From: Subsaximicrobium wynnwilliamsii
GTDB taxonomy: Bacteria > Bacteroidota > Bacteroidia > Flavobacteriales > Flavobacteriaceae
Direction: 5' to 3'
Assembly (NCBI RefSeq): GCF_007997225.1
Contig: NZ_VORM01000025.1
Location: 1-64,000, forward strand
DNA length: 64,000 nucleotides
The translations under genes and the position numbers were made by a program. Each line of letters starts with the position of its first letter. Position 1 is the first letter of the stretch. The notes under the pieces were generated by a model. It was not told the origin of the DNA, did not search any database, and saw only the letters and a program-made list of their open reading frames with translations. Positions 44,321-54,320 of the stretch are shown in pieces.

Positions 44321-47300
44321 ATGGTATTTCTAAAAAAAACCCTCATTGCGCTTATATGCCTTTACGGTAGCGCGTCCCTCGCCCAACAAATTACCGTGGA
44401 TAACTCGTTTACTGCCGAAGCGCTTATAACCAATAACCTAGTTGTAGGTTGCGTAGAAACCTCAAATGTGGTATCCGATTTTAATGGAAGCGTCAACGGA
44501 TTCAACAGTTATGCTTATTTTGAAAAAGGCAGTTCTGAATTTCCGTTTGAAAATGGCATCATGCTTTCCACAGGAAATCCAATGTCTGGCGGCAACACCT
44601 TAAACAATACCATTCTCAACGAAGGCAATGACGACTGGATTGCAGATCCAGATTTAGAATCGGCTTTGGGAATTTCAAATACGCTCAATGCCACCTCCAT
44701 TTCATTCAACTTTACCTCCATAACCGATCGCATTCAGTTCAATTATATTTTAGCTTCCGAAGAATACTTTGGGAACTTTCCCTGCGAATATTCCGATGGT
44801 TTTGCATTTTTGATCAAAGAAGCGGGTTCAAGCGATCCCTATGTGAACATTGCGGTCATCCCAGGAACCACAACCGCCGTAAACACCAACACCATACATG
44901 ACGAGATTGTGGGCTATTGTCCTGCCTCAAATGCAGCCTATTTTGAAGGCTTTAATGTTGGCGACACAAATTACAACGGGCGTACCACCGTAATGAGTGC
45001 CACTGCCGCCATCACGCCTTACACCCAATATAGCATCAAGTTGGTTATTGCCGACCAGACCGATAAAAACTACGATTCCGCAGTATTCATTGAAGGCAAC
45101 AGTTTCAATTCCAACGTCGATTTGGGGGAAGACATCACCACCTGCGCGAGCAATGTGACTTTGGAAGGTGATATTTCAAACCCACAGGCTACCTATGCCT
45201 GGTATTTGGATGACGTTTTGATTCCTGGTGAAATTACAAGCACGATACAAGCCATCGCCTCTGGAATTTATAAAATTGAAATCCAAATCCCATTGGCCGG
45301 ATCCAATTGTGTGATTGAAGATAGTGTTGCGATTTCTTTAAGCTCTACCCAATCTGCCGAAGCCATTACCGATTATCAATTATGTGACGACAATGGAAAC
45401 AGTAGGGAAATTTTTGATCTGTCCATCAAGGATGCGGAGGTGCTGGATGCAGTTCCCAATTCCAGCTATGTGATATCGTATCACTACACTTCTGCAAGTG
45501 CAGAAAACAATAGTAACCCTATTGTGACACCTATCGAGAATACGTCCAATCCACAATCCATTTTTGTGAGAATTGAAGACAGTTTGAATGGATGTTTGGC
45601 CTATTCCTCCTTTCAACTCAAAGTCAATGCCTTGCCAGTTGTTACTACACCAACCGTATTCGTGGCTTGTGCCGAAGTAGATGCTGGCGGTTCTGCCATA
45701 ATTGATTTATCAGAAAAAGACGAAGAAATCACTGGTGGTAATCCAGATTTGAACGTGACTTATTATTTGGACCCCCTAGATGCAGAAAATGGTGTGAATG
45801 CCATCCCACTGCCTTACGTTAACAGCAATGCCAACGAACAAGTGTACGTGCGTGTGACCAATACGGTTACGGGTTGCGTGAGCACAACAACACTAACGAT
45901 TGAAGTGATCAACAAACCCGTGATCAATGCCGGTTTGCATATGATTGATGCCTGTGACCAAGACCATGATGGCTTTGCGTTTTTTGACCTTACCACGATC
46001 ACTGATGATGTGCTTCAAGGTTTGACAGGCGTTAACGTGACCTTCCACCAAACCCTTGAAGATGCCAATCTCGGCGCCAATGCCATTGCAGATGCCACTA
46101 ACTACGCCAATGTGGTTGCCGATGACAGCGTCGTTTTCATAAGAGTTGAAGACCAAAATACAGGCTGTGCCGCGATCACTGCCATTGAAATACACACGAA
46201 CTTACTTTTAACAGGGACAGATATAAAAAAGGTCACGCAATGTGACATCGATAACGATGGCCAAGAATCTTTTGATCTTGGGGGCATTGCACTGGATATC
46301 ATTAATGGTTTGGAAGATGTGACTATTGATTTTTACCTTACTGAAGAGGATCGCGACACCAACACAAACCCTTTAGACCCTACGGTCAGTTTTGTGCCAA
46401 CTTCCAATCCGCAATTCTTGTACATCACGCTTAGCAATCCAACCTGTAGCGAAGTCGCTGCGATCGAGTTGATCATCAACCCTGTTATTGAAGGCGTTGC
46501 CATAGGCTCCCAATTGGTATGCGATGAAGATCAAGACGGATTCACCTCCTTAAACCTCAACCAGTTCAACGATGTGATTACTGCTGGCCAACCTGGTTTT
46601 AATGTAAAATACTACCTTACCGAAGAAGACGCCATCAACAACTCAGGTGCCGTACCATCAAGTTATACCAACATTAGCAACCCGCAGCTCTTTTATTACC
46701 GGGCACGATTCAATCAAACCGGTTGTGCCGATGTCAAGGCTTTTGAAGTCACCGTACTAGAAGCGCCAATTAGTGCCGCACCTACAGGCATCATTATTTG
46801 TGATGCCGATCAAGATGGATTTTCTATTGTGAATCTCAATGCGAAAATTCCAGAAGTGATTAGCAATACCGCCAACCGAGCGGTAACGTTTCATACCAGT
46901 GTTGCAGATGCTGAAACAGATAGCAATCCAATTTTGGACGCCTCAAATTTCAATGCACAAACCCAAGATCTAACCGTACGAATTGAAAATGTCTCTACAG
47001 GTTGCTATAGCCTTCAGAATCTTGAAATCATAGTGAATACCTTACCCGTGATCAACCCAATAAGCGTATATAAGTTTTGCGAAGTTGGCGATGATGGTTT
47101 TGGGGAGTTTGTATTCTCATCACAAGATGCCGATATTCTAGAGGCTCAGACAGGTAAAGTGGTATTTTACTATGAAACTGCCATGGATGCCGAAAACAAT
47201 ACCAATGCCATTGATAAGAACGACGTCTACGTCAATTCCTCCAACCCACAAACCATTCACATAAGAATTGAAAACATTAGTGACCCAAGTTGCTATGCAG

Positions 47301-49144
47301 TTTCCTCCTTTCCTATTGAAGTGGGCACCAATCCTGATTTCAACGAAGCCACCGATATTTTTGTGTGTGATGACATTACCAATGATGGCAGCGTTATGTT
47401 TGACCTCAGCATTCAAATGGGCGAAATCACTGCCGGTATTCAAGACATTGAGGAAGTGACCTTACATGCTTCGCAGCAGGATGCAATCAATAACGTGAAT
47501 CCGTTACCTTTGGATTTTGAGAACAATGTCAACCCGCAACAAATTTATGCACGTATCAATAACGGCTCTATTTGTGAATCTTACACCTCCTTTGTACTCA
47601 ACGTGATTGCAGCACCAGACGTTAACATTCCTGATCCCCTGGAGCAATGTGATGCCGATTATGATGGCATTACCAGCTTTGACCTCACACTATCCACATT
47701 GGATATCTTAGATGTAAGACAGGACAATATTGAAGTCGGGTATTATAGAACCCAAGCTGATGCCGTCTTGGAAAGCAATGAAATAACCGATCCAGCGAAT
47801 TTTACAAATACCTCAAACCCACAAACCGTTTATGTGCGCGTGAGCAACACCATCTCAAACTGTTTTGTGAACGTCCCAGTCGGGTTAATTGTAAATCGCC
47901 CACCAACTATTAATTTTATTGACAATTACAACATTTGCGCTACTGAAGATCAACGTACCGATCTAACCGAAATCAACAGCAGCTTATTAGACCAAACGGC
48001 GAATGTGCTGGTCAATTATTATGCTTCGGAAGAAGATGCACGCAATCAAACAAACGTGTTGGATAACAACTATAATTACCAAAGCAACAACGACCTGTTA
48101 TTTGCCCGTGTCGAGTTTTCTACCACACACTGTTTTATCATCCACGATTTCAACTTAAAAGTCAATGCTTTGCCAGTTGCGAATCAACCGAGTGACATGG
48201 CCGCTTGTGATGATGATTTTGATGGCTTTTTGAACTTTGACCTTAGCACACAGAATAGCAGTATTCTAGGTGGTCAGAACCCAAATAATTTTGAAATCAC
48301 TTTTTATACCGATGTGGTATTTGCCCAAGAAGGTGTTGCCGATATCGGTACGATCTATGAAGGCATCAACAACGAAATCATCTACGCTAGACTGGAGAAT
48401 AAATTCACCGATTGTTATGAAATCACGCAGTTTACACTCATCATCTATGAGCGACCAATCGTAAACATTGATAACCAAGTGATTTGTTTAGAAAACCTAC
48501 CCTTAGTGGTAAGCGCCAACACCAACATTACTGGCGACTCTTATTTATGGTCTACCAATGCCTCCACTCCAGAAATTGAGATTACTGAGGTGGGCAGCTA
48601 CTCTGTAACCGTGACCTCTGCTTTTGGTTGTGAGACTACGCAAGTGTTTTCTGTTATAGAATCTGAGGCCGCCAACATTGAAGTTACTGAAGTGATTGAT
48701 TTTTCGGACCCAAACAACGTGACGGTTACCGTAAGTGGTATTGGGAATTATCTTTACCAAATCGACGATCTTGAGCCACAGGAATCCAACTTTTTTGAAT
48801 CTGTGCCTTTAGGCTATCACATCTTGACCATTATCGACCTCAACGGTTGTTCACGTGTGAGCAAGGAAATTGTTGTGATTGACGCACCCAAATTCATGAC
48901 CCCAAATGGCGATGGTTATTTTGACAGCTGGCACATCACTGGTGTGGAAACCTTGCAAGGCACCGTCATTTTCATCTATGATAGATATGGCAAGCTACTC
49001 ACAAAACTAACCGCCAATTCTGAAGGCTGGGATGGCTATTACAACGGTCAGAAAATGCCGGCTGCAGATTACTGGTATCTCGCGCAAGTGAAGAAGAACA
49101 GCATCGAGTTTGAAGTCAAGGGCCACTTTGCAATAAGACATTGA
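44321..49144 (+). CDS. Giant choice-of-anchor-L protein with eleven repeats and T9SS type B sorting domain (paralog 1)
   Basis: 1607 residues. Signal peptide 1-22. A choice-of-anchor-L domain follows to about 268 (FPFENGIMLSTGNP, FNYILASEEYFGN, YDSAVFIEGNSF). An Ig-like domain runs to about 345. Eleven repeats of about 94 residues span 352-1386. A typical unit opens with CD-x-D-x-DG and FDL, continues with a VTFY...DA...NP core and NTSNPQ-(I/V)YVR, and has a second Cys in TGC. An Ig-like segment (YLWSTNASTPEIEI) leads to the type B sorting domain (1522-1607; FMTPNGDGYFD, GWDGYYNGQKMP). It is exported by T9SS and surface-attached or released. The DxDxDG loops suggest calcium binding. First of four tandem paralogs. 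Confidence 0.88.
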   Translation: MVFLKKTLIALICLYGSASLAQQITVDNSFTAEALITNNLVVGCVETSNVVSDFNGSVNGFNSYAYFEKGSSEFPFENGIMLSTGNPMSGGNTLNNTILNEGNDDWIADPDLESALGISNTLNATSISFNFTSITDRIQFNYILASEEYFGNFPCEYSDGFAFLIKEAGSSDPYVNIAVIPGTTTAVNTNTIHDEIVGYCPASNAAYFEGFNVGDTNYNGRTTVMSATAAITPYTQYSIKLVIADQTDKNYDSAVFIEGNSFNSNVDLGEDITTCASNVTLEGDISNPQATYAWYLDDVLIPGEITSTIQAIASGIYKIEIQIPLAGSNCVIEDSVAISLSSTQSAEAITDYQLCDDNGNSREIFDLSIKDAEVLDAVPNSSYVISYHYTSASAENNSNPIVTPIENTSNPQSIFVRIEDSLNGCLAYSSFQLKVNALPVVTTPTVFVACAEVDAGGSAIIDLSEKDEEITGGNPDLNVTYYLDPLDAENGVNAIPLPYVNSNANEQVYVRVTNTVTGCVSTTTLTIEVINKPVINAGLHMIDACDQDHDGFAFFDLTTITDDVLQGLTGVNVTFHQTLEDANLGANAIADATNYANVVADDSVVFIRVEDQNTGCAAITAIEIHTNLLLTGTDIKKVTQCDIDNDGQESFDLGGIALDIINGLEDVTIDFYLTEEDRDTNTNPLDPTVSFVPTSNPQFLYITLSNPTCSEVAAIELIINPVIEGVAIGSQLVCDEDQDGFTSLNLNQFNDVITAGQPGFNVKYYLTEEDAINNSGAVPSSYTNISNPQLFYYRARFNQTGCADVKAFEVTVLEAPISAAPTGIIICDADQDGFSIVNLNAKIPEVISNTANRAVTFHTSVADAETDSNPILDASNFNAQTQDLTVRIENVSTGCYSLQNLEIIVNTLPVINPISVYKFCEVGDDGFGEFVFSSQDADILEAQTGKVVFYYETAMDAENNTNAIDKNDVYVNSSNPQTIHIRIENISDPSCYAVSSFPIEVGTNPDFNEATDIFVCDDITNDGSVMFDLSIQMGEITAGIQDIEEVTLHASQQDAINNVNPLPLDFENNVNPQQIYARINNGSICESYTSFVLNVIAAPDVNIPDPLEQCDADYDGITSFDLTLSTLDILDVRQDNIEVGYYRTQADAVLESNEITDPANFTNTSNPQTVYVRVSNTISNCFVNVPVGLIVNRPPTINFIDNYNICATEDQRTDLTEINSSLLDQTANVLVNYYASEEDARNQTNVLDNNYNYQSNNDLLFARVEFSTTHCFIIHDFNLKVNALPVANQPSDMAACDDDFDGFLNFDLSTQNSSILGGQNPNNFEITFYTDVVFAQEGVADIGTIYEGINNEIIYARLENKFTDCYEITQFTLIIYERPIVNIDNQVICLENLPLVVSANTNITGDSYLWSTNASTPEIEITEVGSYSVTVTSAFGCETTQVFSVIESEAANIEVTEVIDFSDPNNVTVTVSGIGNYLYQIDDLEPQESNFFESVPLGYHILTIIDLNGCSRVSKEIVVIDAPKFMTPNGDGYFDSWHITGVETLQGTVIFIYDRYGKLLTKLTANSEGWDGYYNGQKMPAADYWYLAQVKKNSIEFEVKGHFAIRH

Positions 49145-49301
49145 TATAGGGGCAGGATTTTAATCGAATACTTCCATTTTAGCTATACAGCTAAGAAATG
49201 AGTAGTTACATCTTTTAAATCACAGTTACTTAAGTTTTTTCGTTAATTTTGATGTCCCAACCATTTACAGAATACTTAACTTAACCCCAATTATCGATCT
49301 T

Positions 49302-52300
49302 GTGTTAAAATTCAACAAAAGTTGTTTCCTATACGCGGTATTGTTCTTTTCACTTTGCCATTCCGTGAGGGCGCAACAACTCAGCACCAACACTAATTCG
49401 TCCTTGACTGATCTCGTCCAAAACAGTTTGGGCCAAGGCTGTGTTGAGATTTCCAACGTGTCTTCAGCTGTGAACGGAAGCAGCACCGGCATAGATAGTT
49501 ATGGACAATTTCAGCAAGTAAATTCCAATTTTCCTTTTGTTGATGGCTTGATACTTTCTACAGGCAGTATCGCTTCCGCAGCAAATACGTTCAACGCCAC
49601 CACCTTGAGTGAAGGCGACGCTAGCTGGCAAACCGATAGTGACCTCGAAACCGTTTTAGGCTTAAGCAATACCTTGAATGCGACTTCTATAGAATTTGAT
49701 TTCATTTCAGCAAACAACACCGTTGAATTCAATTACATTTTGGCTTCTGAAGAATATTTTGGCACCAACCCCTGTAATGAGTCTGATGCTTTTGTGATCT
49801 TAATCAAGGAAGTTGGCAGCACTGGCCCTTATACCAATCTTGCTTTAGTGCCTGGCACCACCCTCCCAACAAATTCGCAGAACATAAGACAAGAAATATT
49901 TGGGTTTTGTGAAGCACAAAATCCTGAATTTTTTGAAGGTTACAGTATTGGCGACACCAATTTTAACGGTCGCACCACCGTATTGACTGCCACTGCCAAC
50001 ATTAATCGCAATGTGTCCTATCACATTAAATTTGCGATTGCCGATAAACAAGATTCCTTTTTTGACAGTGCGGTCTTTATTCAAGGCAGTAGTTTTGAGG
50101 CTTCCGTAGATTTGGGCGAGGATATTACCACCTGTGCAGAATCGTTGACCATTGACGGCAGTTTTCCAAATAACGCAGCCATTTACAGTTGGTTCAAAGA
50201 TGGTACGCTTATCCCGGGAGAGACCAATCCCAATTTAACGGTAACCGAATCTGGAACTTATTCCGTAGCAATCAATATTCCTTTTTTGAGCTCCAGCTGC
50301 AGCATAACAGATGCGGTTGAAATCGTTTTAAACGCCGAGCAATCTGCGGGTGTGATCTCCGATTTCATCAAATGCGATGATCCTTCAGGCGATGGCGTGG
50401 AGGTTTTTGACCTATCCACTAAAACTGATGAAGCACTGGCTGCCGTGCCAGACTCCAATTACACGATTTCCTATCATGCTTCTGCAGCAGATGCGAGCAA
50501 TAATATCAATCCGCTTCCAGATAATTACACCAGCCTTTCAAATCCACAAACCATTTATGTGGCCATCAAAGACGTCTTCAGTGGGTGTTTGGCCTTTAGC
50601 ACCTTCGATTTGGTATTGATAAGTCCGCCAGTGGTTAGTGCACCAACTCCAATAGTAGTTTGTGATAAAGATGCTCCCGACGGAAGAACGCGCATAGATT
50701 TGGACGACAGTACTGCGGAAATTCTTGGTAGCAATCCTAATTTCACGTTGACGTATCACAACTCCTATGTAAGAGCGCTAAGCGGAAGCAATCCCATAAA
50801 TTCGCCTTACAATACCAGACCCTTTAATGATGTGCTTTACATAAGAGTGACCGATAGCGAAACCGGCTGTTCCGCTGTGACCACTTTAGACATTACGATA
50901 CTTGAAAAACCAACGCTAGACAGCAGCATTACCCATTATATCAATGCCTGCCTCTCTGACGGAAGCCAATTTGCCGACTTCAATTTAAATTCCGTTACCG
51001 CCGCTGTTCTTGACGGCTTAACAGGTGTGGACGTAAGCTTCCACGAACTGGAAACAGAGGCTGAAACTGGCGCAAACCCAATAACAAATAGCAGCAATTA
51101 CCAAAACACAAATGCCAATTTTCAAACGGTTTATATGCGGGTTGTGGATAATACCATTGGCTGCCCTTCCGTAGAACCCATTGAATTGCATACCAATATT
51201 TTCAATACCGGTCTCAACCTCAACACGGCGTTTGAATGTGACGATGCTTCTTTAGATGGCATTGTGGATTTTGATCTTACTGAAGTTGAAGCAGATATCG
51301 TTGGTGATTTGGAAGGTTTCAATCTTATATTTTACGAATCACAAAGCGATCAAGACAGCAATAGCAATGCAATCGATACATCGGTGCCCTATACTATAAG
51401 CACAGCGCCCCAAGCCATTTATGTGAGTGTTTCCAATGGATCCTGTTCGGGAGAGGTGGTTTTGGATTTAGGGATCAATCCGCCAATTGAAATTCAAGCT
51501 TTTGGCACCGTGGATTATTGTGACAACGATCAAGACGGCATTACCAACATCTCCTTGCCCAGCTTTAATGCCATCGTGAATGTAGGGATTAGTTCACCTT
51601 CAGTTAGATATTATTTAACCGAAACTGATGCGCTCAACGACGAGAACAATCTCGGCAACAACTTTACTAATACTGCAAATCCCCAACTGCTCTACGTGAG
51701 AGTGACCAACAATGCCACAAGCTGCTTTGATGTCGCCCCGTTGACGATTGATATCCACCCGGCTCCGGTAACTTCAGAACCAAGTCCGATTATTATCTGC
51801 GATAACGATCAAGATGGATTCTTTACCGTAAATCTGAGCAGTAAGATTTCAGAAATTGTAAGCAGCACTGCCAATCTGGAGATAAAGTTTTACGAAAGCC
51901 AAATCAATGCCGAAAATGAAGAAGCTCCTATTTTGAGCCCAAGCAGTTATAATGCAAGCACACAAACCATTTACACACGAGTAACTATTGGGGCCACGGG
52001 ATGTTTTAGCGTTGTTGAATTACCAATCTTTATAAATACCACCCCCGTATTTGGCGATATTGCCGATTTTGAAAACTGTGAGCCCGATGGCTCGGTAGTT
52101 TCAGAATTCTTCTTCAACCTTAAAGATGAGGATGTTTTAGATGGCCAGACCGGGAAAGACGTGCTTTATTTTGAAAGCGAACAAGACGCCATAGACCGTG
52201 TGAATGCTATCGATAAATTTAGTGCTTATACGAGCATTTCCATTCCACAAACCATTTATGTGCGGGTCGAGAGCATTACGGATGTGACTTGTTTTGGCAC

Positions 52301-54146
52301 TTCCGAATTTGATTTGGCGATTGGTTTTTTACCTAATTTCAATGAACCCACAGATCTTTTTATCTGCGATGACATTAGTAATGACGGGATTACCAGCATC
52401 GATTTGAATGACAAGCTTATAGAAATTACCAGTGGGATCACCGATGATTTGAACATTGCGTTTTATGAGTCTAAAGCTGATGCCATAAATCAAGTGAACC
52501 AATTACCGTTGAATTATACCACTTCAAATAATCCCCAGCAAGTTTTCGCCAGGATTGATGAAGGCGAAAGTTGCTTCTCGCTAGTGGATATCTTGGTCAA
52601 CGTAATTCCTGTACCTAGTTTAAACCCATCTTATGAACTCGTACAATGCGATGTTGATTACGACGGTTTAGTCAACTGGGACATTACCAGTGTAGTAACG
52701 CAAATCACAGAAGTGCGTTTTAGCGACGTGGATATAACCTATCACCTGAGCCTTGAAGGTGCTGAAACCGATACTCAAATCATACCCACAGCCACGGATT
52801 TTGACAATACCGTCAACCCACAAACCATTTATTTAAAAGTAAACAACATCCTGTCCAATTGTGCAGCGATTGTTCCCGTGGCGCTTATAGCCAACGGCCC
52901 ACCCGCTTTGAGTGCTATTGATACTGTTGAGATATGCAGCAATGATGAAGGCAGCACCCAACTTTCTAGCTTCAATCAGCAATTATTGGAGCAAACGGCT
53001 AATGTACTGGTAAGTTATTATGCTTCGGAAAGCGATGCAATAAATCAAATAAATGTCTTAGACGACACCTATTTTTATGCAAGCAATAACGATACCTTGT
53101 TTGCAAGGGTGCAGTTCTCAACCACGCAATGTTTATTCATCAAGGAATTTAATCTGAAAGTAAACCCAACGCCAATAGCCAGCCCACCCATGGATCTTGA
53201 AGCCTGTGATGATGATTACGATGGGCTTTTGGCTTTTGACCTAAACCAACAAAATGCCAGCATTTTAGGAAGTGCAAACCCGAGCGATTTCTTTATCTAT
53301 TATTACAACGATTTGGTTTTTGCGCAAGAAGGTTTTGATCCTATTACTTACGTAAGTTATGCAGCCTCAAATAATGAGACGCTCTATGCCCGCTTAGAAC
53401 ATAAATTTACCGGTTGTTATGACATCACATCCTTTACGGTGTTTGTCAATCCGTTGCCAGTGGTCAATATTGATGATCAAATCCTCTGTCTGGAAACCTC
53501 CCCTTTATTGGTTAGCGCAAATACAAACATACCTGGAGACAGCTACCTTTGGTCCACTACGGCAACCACTCCCGAAATTGAAATAAGCAGCATTGGCAAT
53601 TATAGCGTTACCGTGACTTCTGCTTTAGGTTGTGCCACCACCAGAAGTTTTGAGGTAACAGAATCTGAAATTGCCTCCATAGAATTCACAGAAGTCATCA
53701 ATTTTGACGACCCCAACAATGTGACGGTGACCGTGACAGGTAGTGGTGATTACCTCTATCAATTGGACAACTTGCCACCACAGCAATTTAATGTTTTTCA
53801 GAATGTGCCCTTAGGTTACCATACCATTACCATCATAGATCAAAATGGTTGTGGGGAAGTCAGCCGAGAGATTGTGGTCATGGATACGCCAAAATTCATG
53901 ACACCCAATGGCGATACTTATTTTGATACCTGGCATATCACAGGTGTTGAAAATTTACCTGGAACGATCATAAATATCTACGATCGCTATGGCAAATTAT
54001 TGAAACAGCTTTCAGCCTTTTCCAGAGGTTGGGATGGCACTTACAATGGTCAAGCGATGCCAGCTTCAGATTATTGGTATGTAGCTAAAGTAAGACAGGG
54101 CGACCAAGTATTTGAATTGAAGGGCCATTTTACATTAAGAAGATAA
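49302..54146 (+). CDS. Giant choice-of-anchor-L protein with eleven repeats and T9SS type B sorting domain (paralog 2)
   Basis: 1614 residues with a GTG start, chosen because it directly opens a signal peptide (MLKFNKSCFLYAVLFFSLCH) and no ATG is available. The domain order equals that of paralog 1: anchor-L (FPFVDGLILSTGSI, YILASEEYFGT), an Ig-like domain, eleven repeats (about 355-1390), an Ig-like segment and the type B sorting domain (about 1529-1614, GWDGTYNGQAMP). Canonical DxDxDG loops are in units 5, 6, 9 and 11. Unit for unit it matches paralogs 1 and 3. It begins 157 bases after paralog 1; a TAATTTTG box (49244-49251) may give it its own promoter. Confidence 0.87.
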   Translation: MLKFNKSCFLYAVLFFSLCHSVRAQQLSTNTNSSLTDLVQNSLGQGCVEISNVSSAVNGSSTGIDSYGQFQQVNSNFPFVDGLILSTGSIASAANTFNATTLSEGDASWQTDSDLETVLGLSNTLNATSIEFDFISANNTVEFNYILASEEYFGTNPCNESDAFVILIKEVGSTGPYTNLALVPGTTLPTNSQNIRQEIFGFCEAQNPEFFEGYSIGDTNFNGRTTVLTATANINRNVSYHIKFAIADKQDSFFDSAVFIQGSSFEASVDLGEDITTCAESLTIDGSFPNNAAIYSWFKDGTLIPGETNPNLTVTESGTYSVAINIPFLSSSCSITDAVEIVLNAEQSAGVISDFIKCDDPSGDGVEVFDLSTKTDEALAAVPDSNYTISYHASAADASNNINPLPDNYTSLSNPQTIYVAIKDVFSGCLAFSTFDLVLISPPVVSAPTPIVVCDKDAPDGRTRIDLDDSTAEILGSNPNFTLTYHNSYVRALSGSNPINSPYNTRPFNDVLYIRVTDSETGCSAVTTLDITILEKPTLDSSITHYINACLSDGSQFADFNLNSVTAAVLDGLTGVDVSFHELETEAETGANPITNSSNYQNTNANFQTVYMRVVDNTIGCPSVEPIELHTNIFNTGLNLNTAFECDDASLDGIVDFDLTEVEADIVGDLEGFNLIFYESQSDQDSNSNAIDTSVPYTISTAPQAIYVSVSNGSCSGEVVLDLGINPPIEIQAFGTVDYCDNDQDGITNISLPSFNAIVNVGISSPSVRYYLTETDALNDENNLGNNFTNTANPQLLYVRVTNNATSCFDVAPLTIDIHPAPVTSEPSPIIICDNDQDGFFTVNLSSKISEIVSSTANLEIKFYESQINAENEEAPILSPSSYNASTQTIYTRVTIGATGCFSVVELPIFINTTPVFGDIADFENCEPDGSVVSEFFFNLKDEDVLDGQTGKDVLYFESEQDAIDRVNAIDKFSAYTSISIPQTIYVRVESITDVTCFGTSEFDLAIGFLPNFNEPTDLFICDDISNDGITSIDLNDKLIEITSGITDDLNIAFYESKADAINQVNQLPLNYTTSNNPQQVFARIDEGESCFSLVDILVNVIPVPSLNPSYELVQCDVDYDGLVNWDITSVVTQITEVRFSDVDITYHLSLEGAETDTQIIPTATDFDNTVNPQTIYLKVNNILSNCAAIVPVALIANGPPALSAIDTVEICSNDEGSTQLSSFNQQLLEQTANVLVSYYASESDAINQINVLDDTYFYASNNDTLFARVQFSTTQCLFIKEFNLKVNPTPIASPPMDLEACDDDYDGLLAFDLNQQNASILGSANPSDFFIYYYNDLVFAQEGFDPITYVSYAASNNETLYARLEHKFTGCYDITSFTVFVNPLPVVNIDDQILCLETSPLLVSANTNIPGDSYLWSTTATTPEIEISSIGNYSVTVTSALGCATTRSFEVTESEIASIEFTEVINFDDPNNVTVTVTGSGDYLYQLDNLPPQQFNVFQNVPLGYHTITIIDQNGCGEVSREIVVMDTPKFMTPNGDTYFDTWHITGVENLPGTIINIYDRYGKLLKQLSAFSRGWDGTYNGQAMPASDYWYVAKVRQGDQVFELKGHFTLRR

Positions 54147-54320
54147 ATAGTTTCCTGACCCTGCTTGAACCTTTATATTTGCGATACAACTAATAAAATG
54201 GATTTTTTGGTGCAAAAATCTTTTTACCATAGATTTTTTCATAGTTTCAAAAATTGTAATTTTACAACTCCCTAAATTCTATCAAAACTAATAACCTCAT
54301 TTGTGGCAACCACTGCTATT

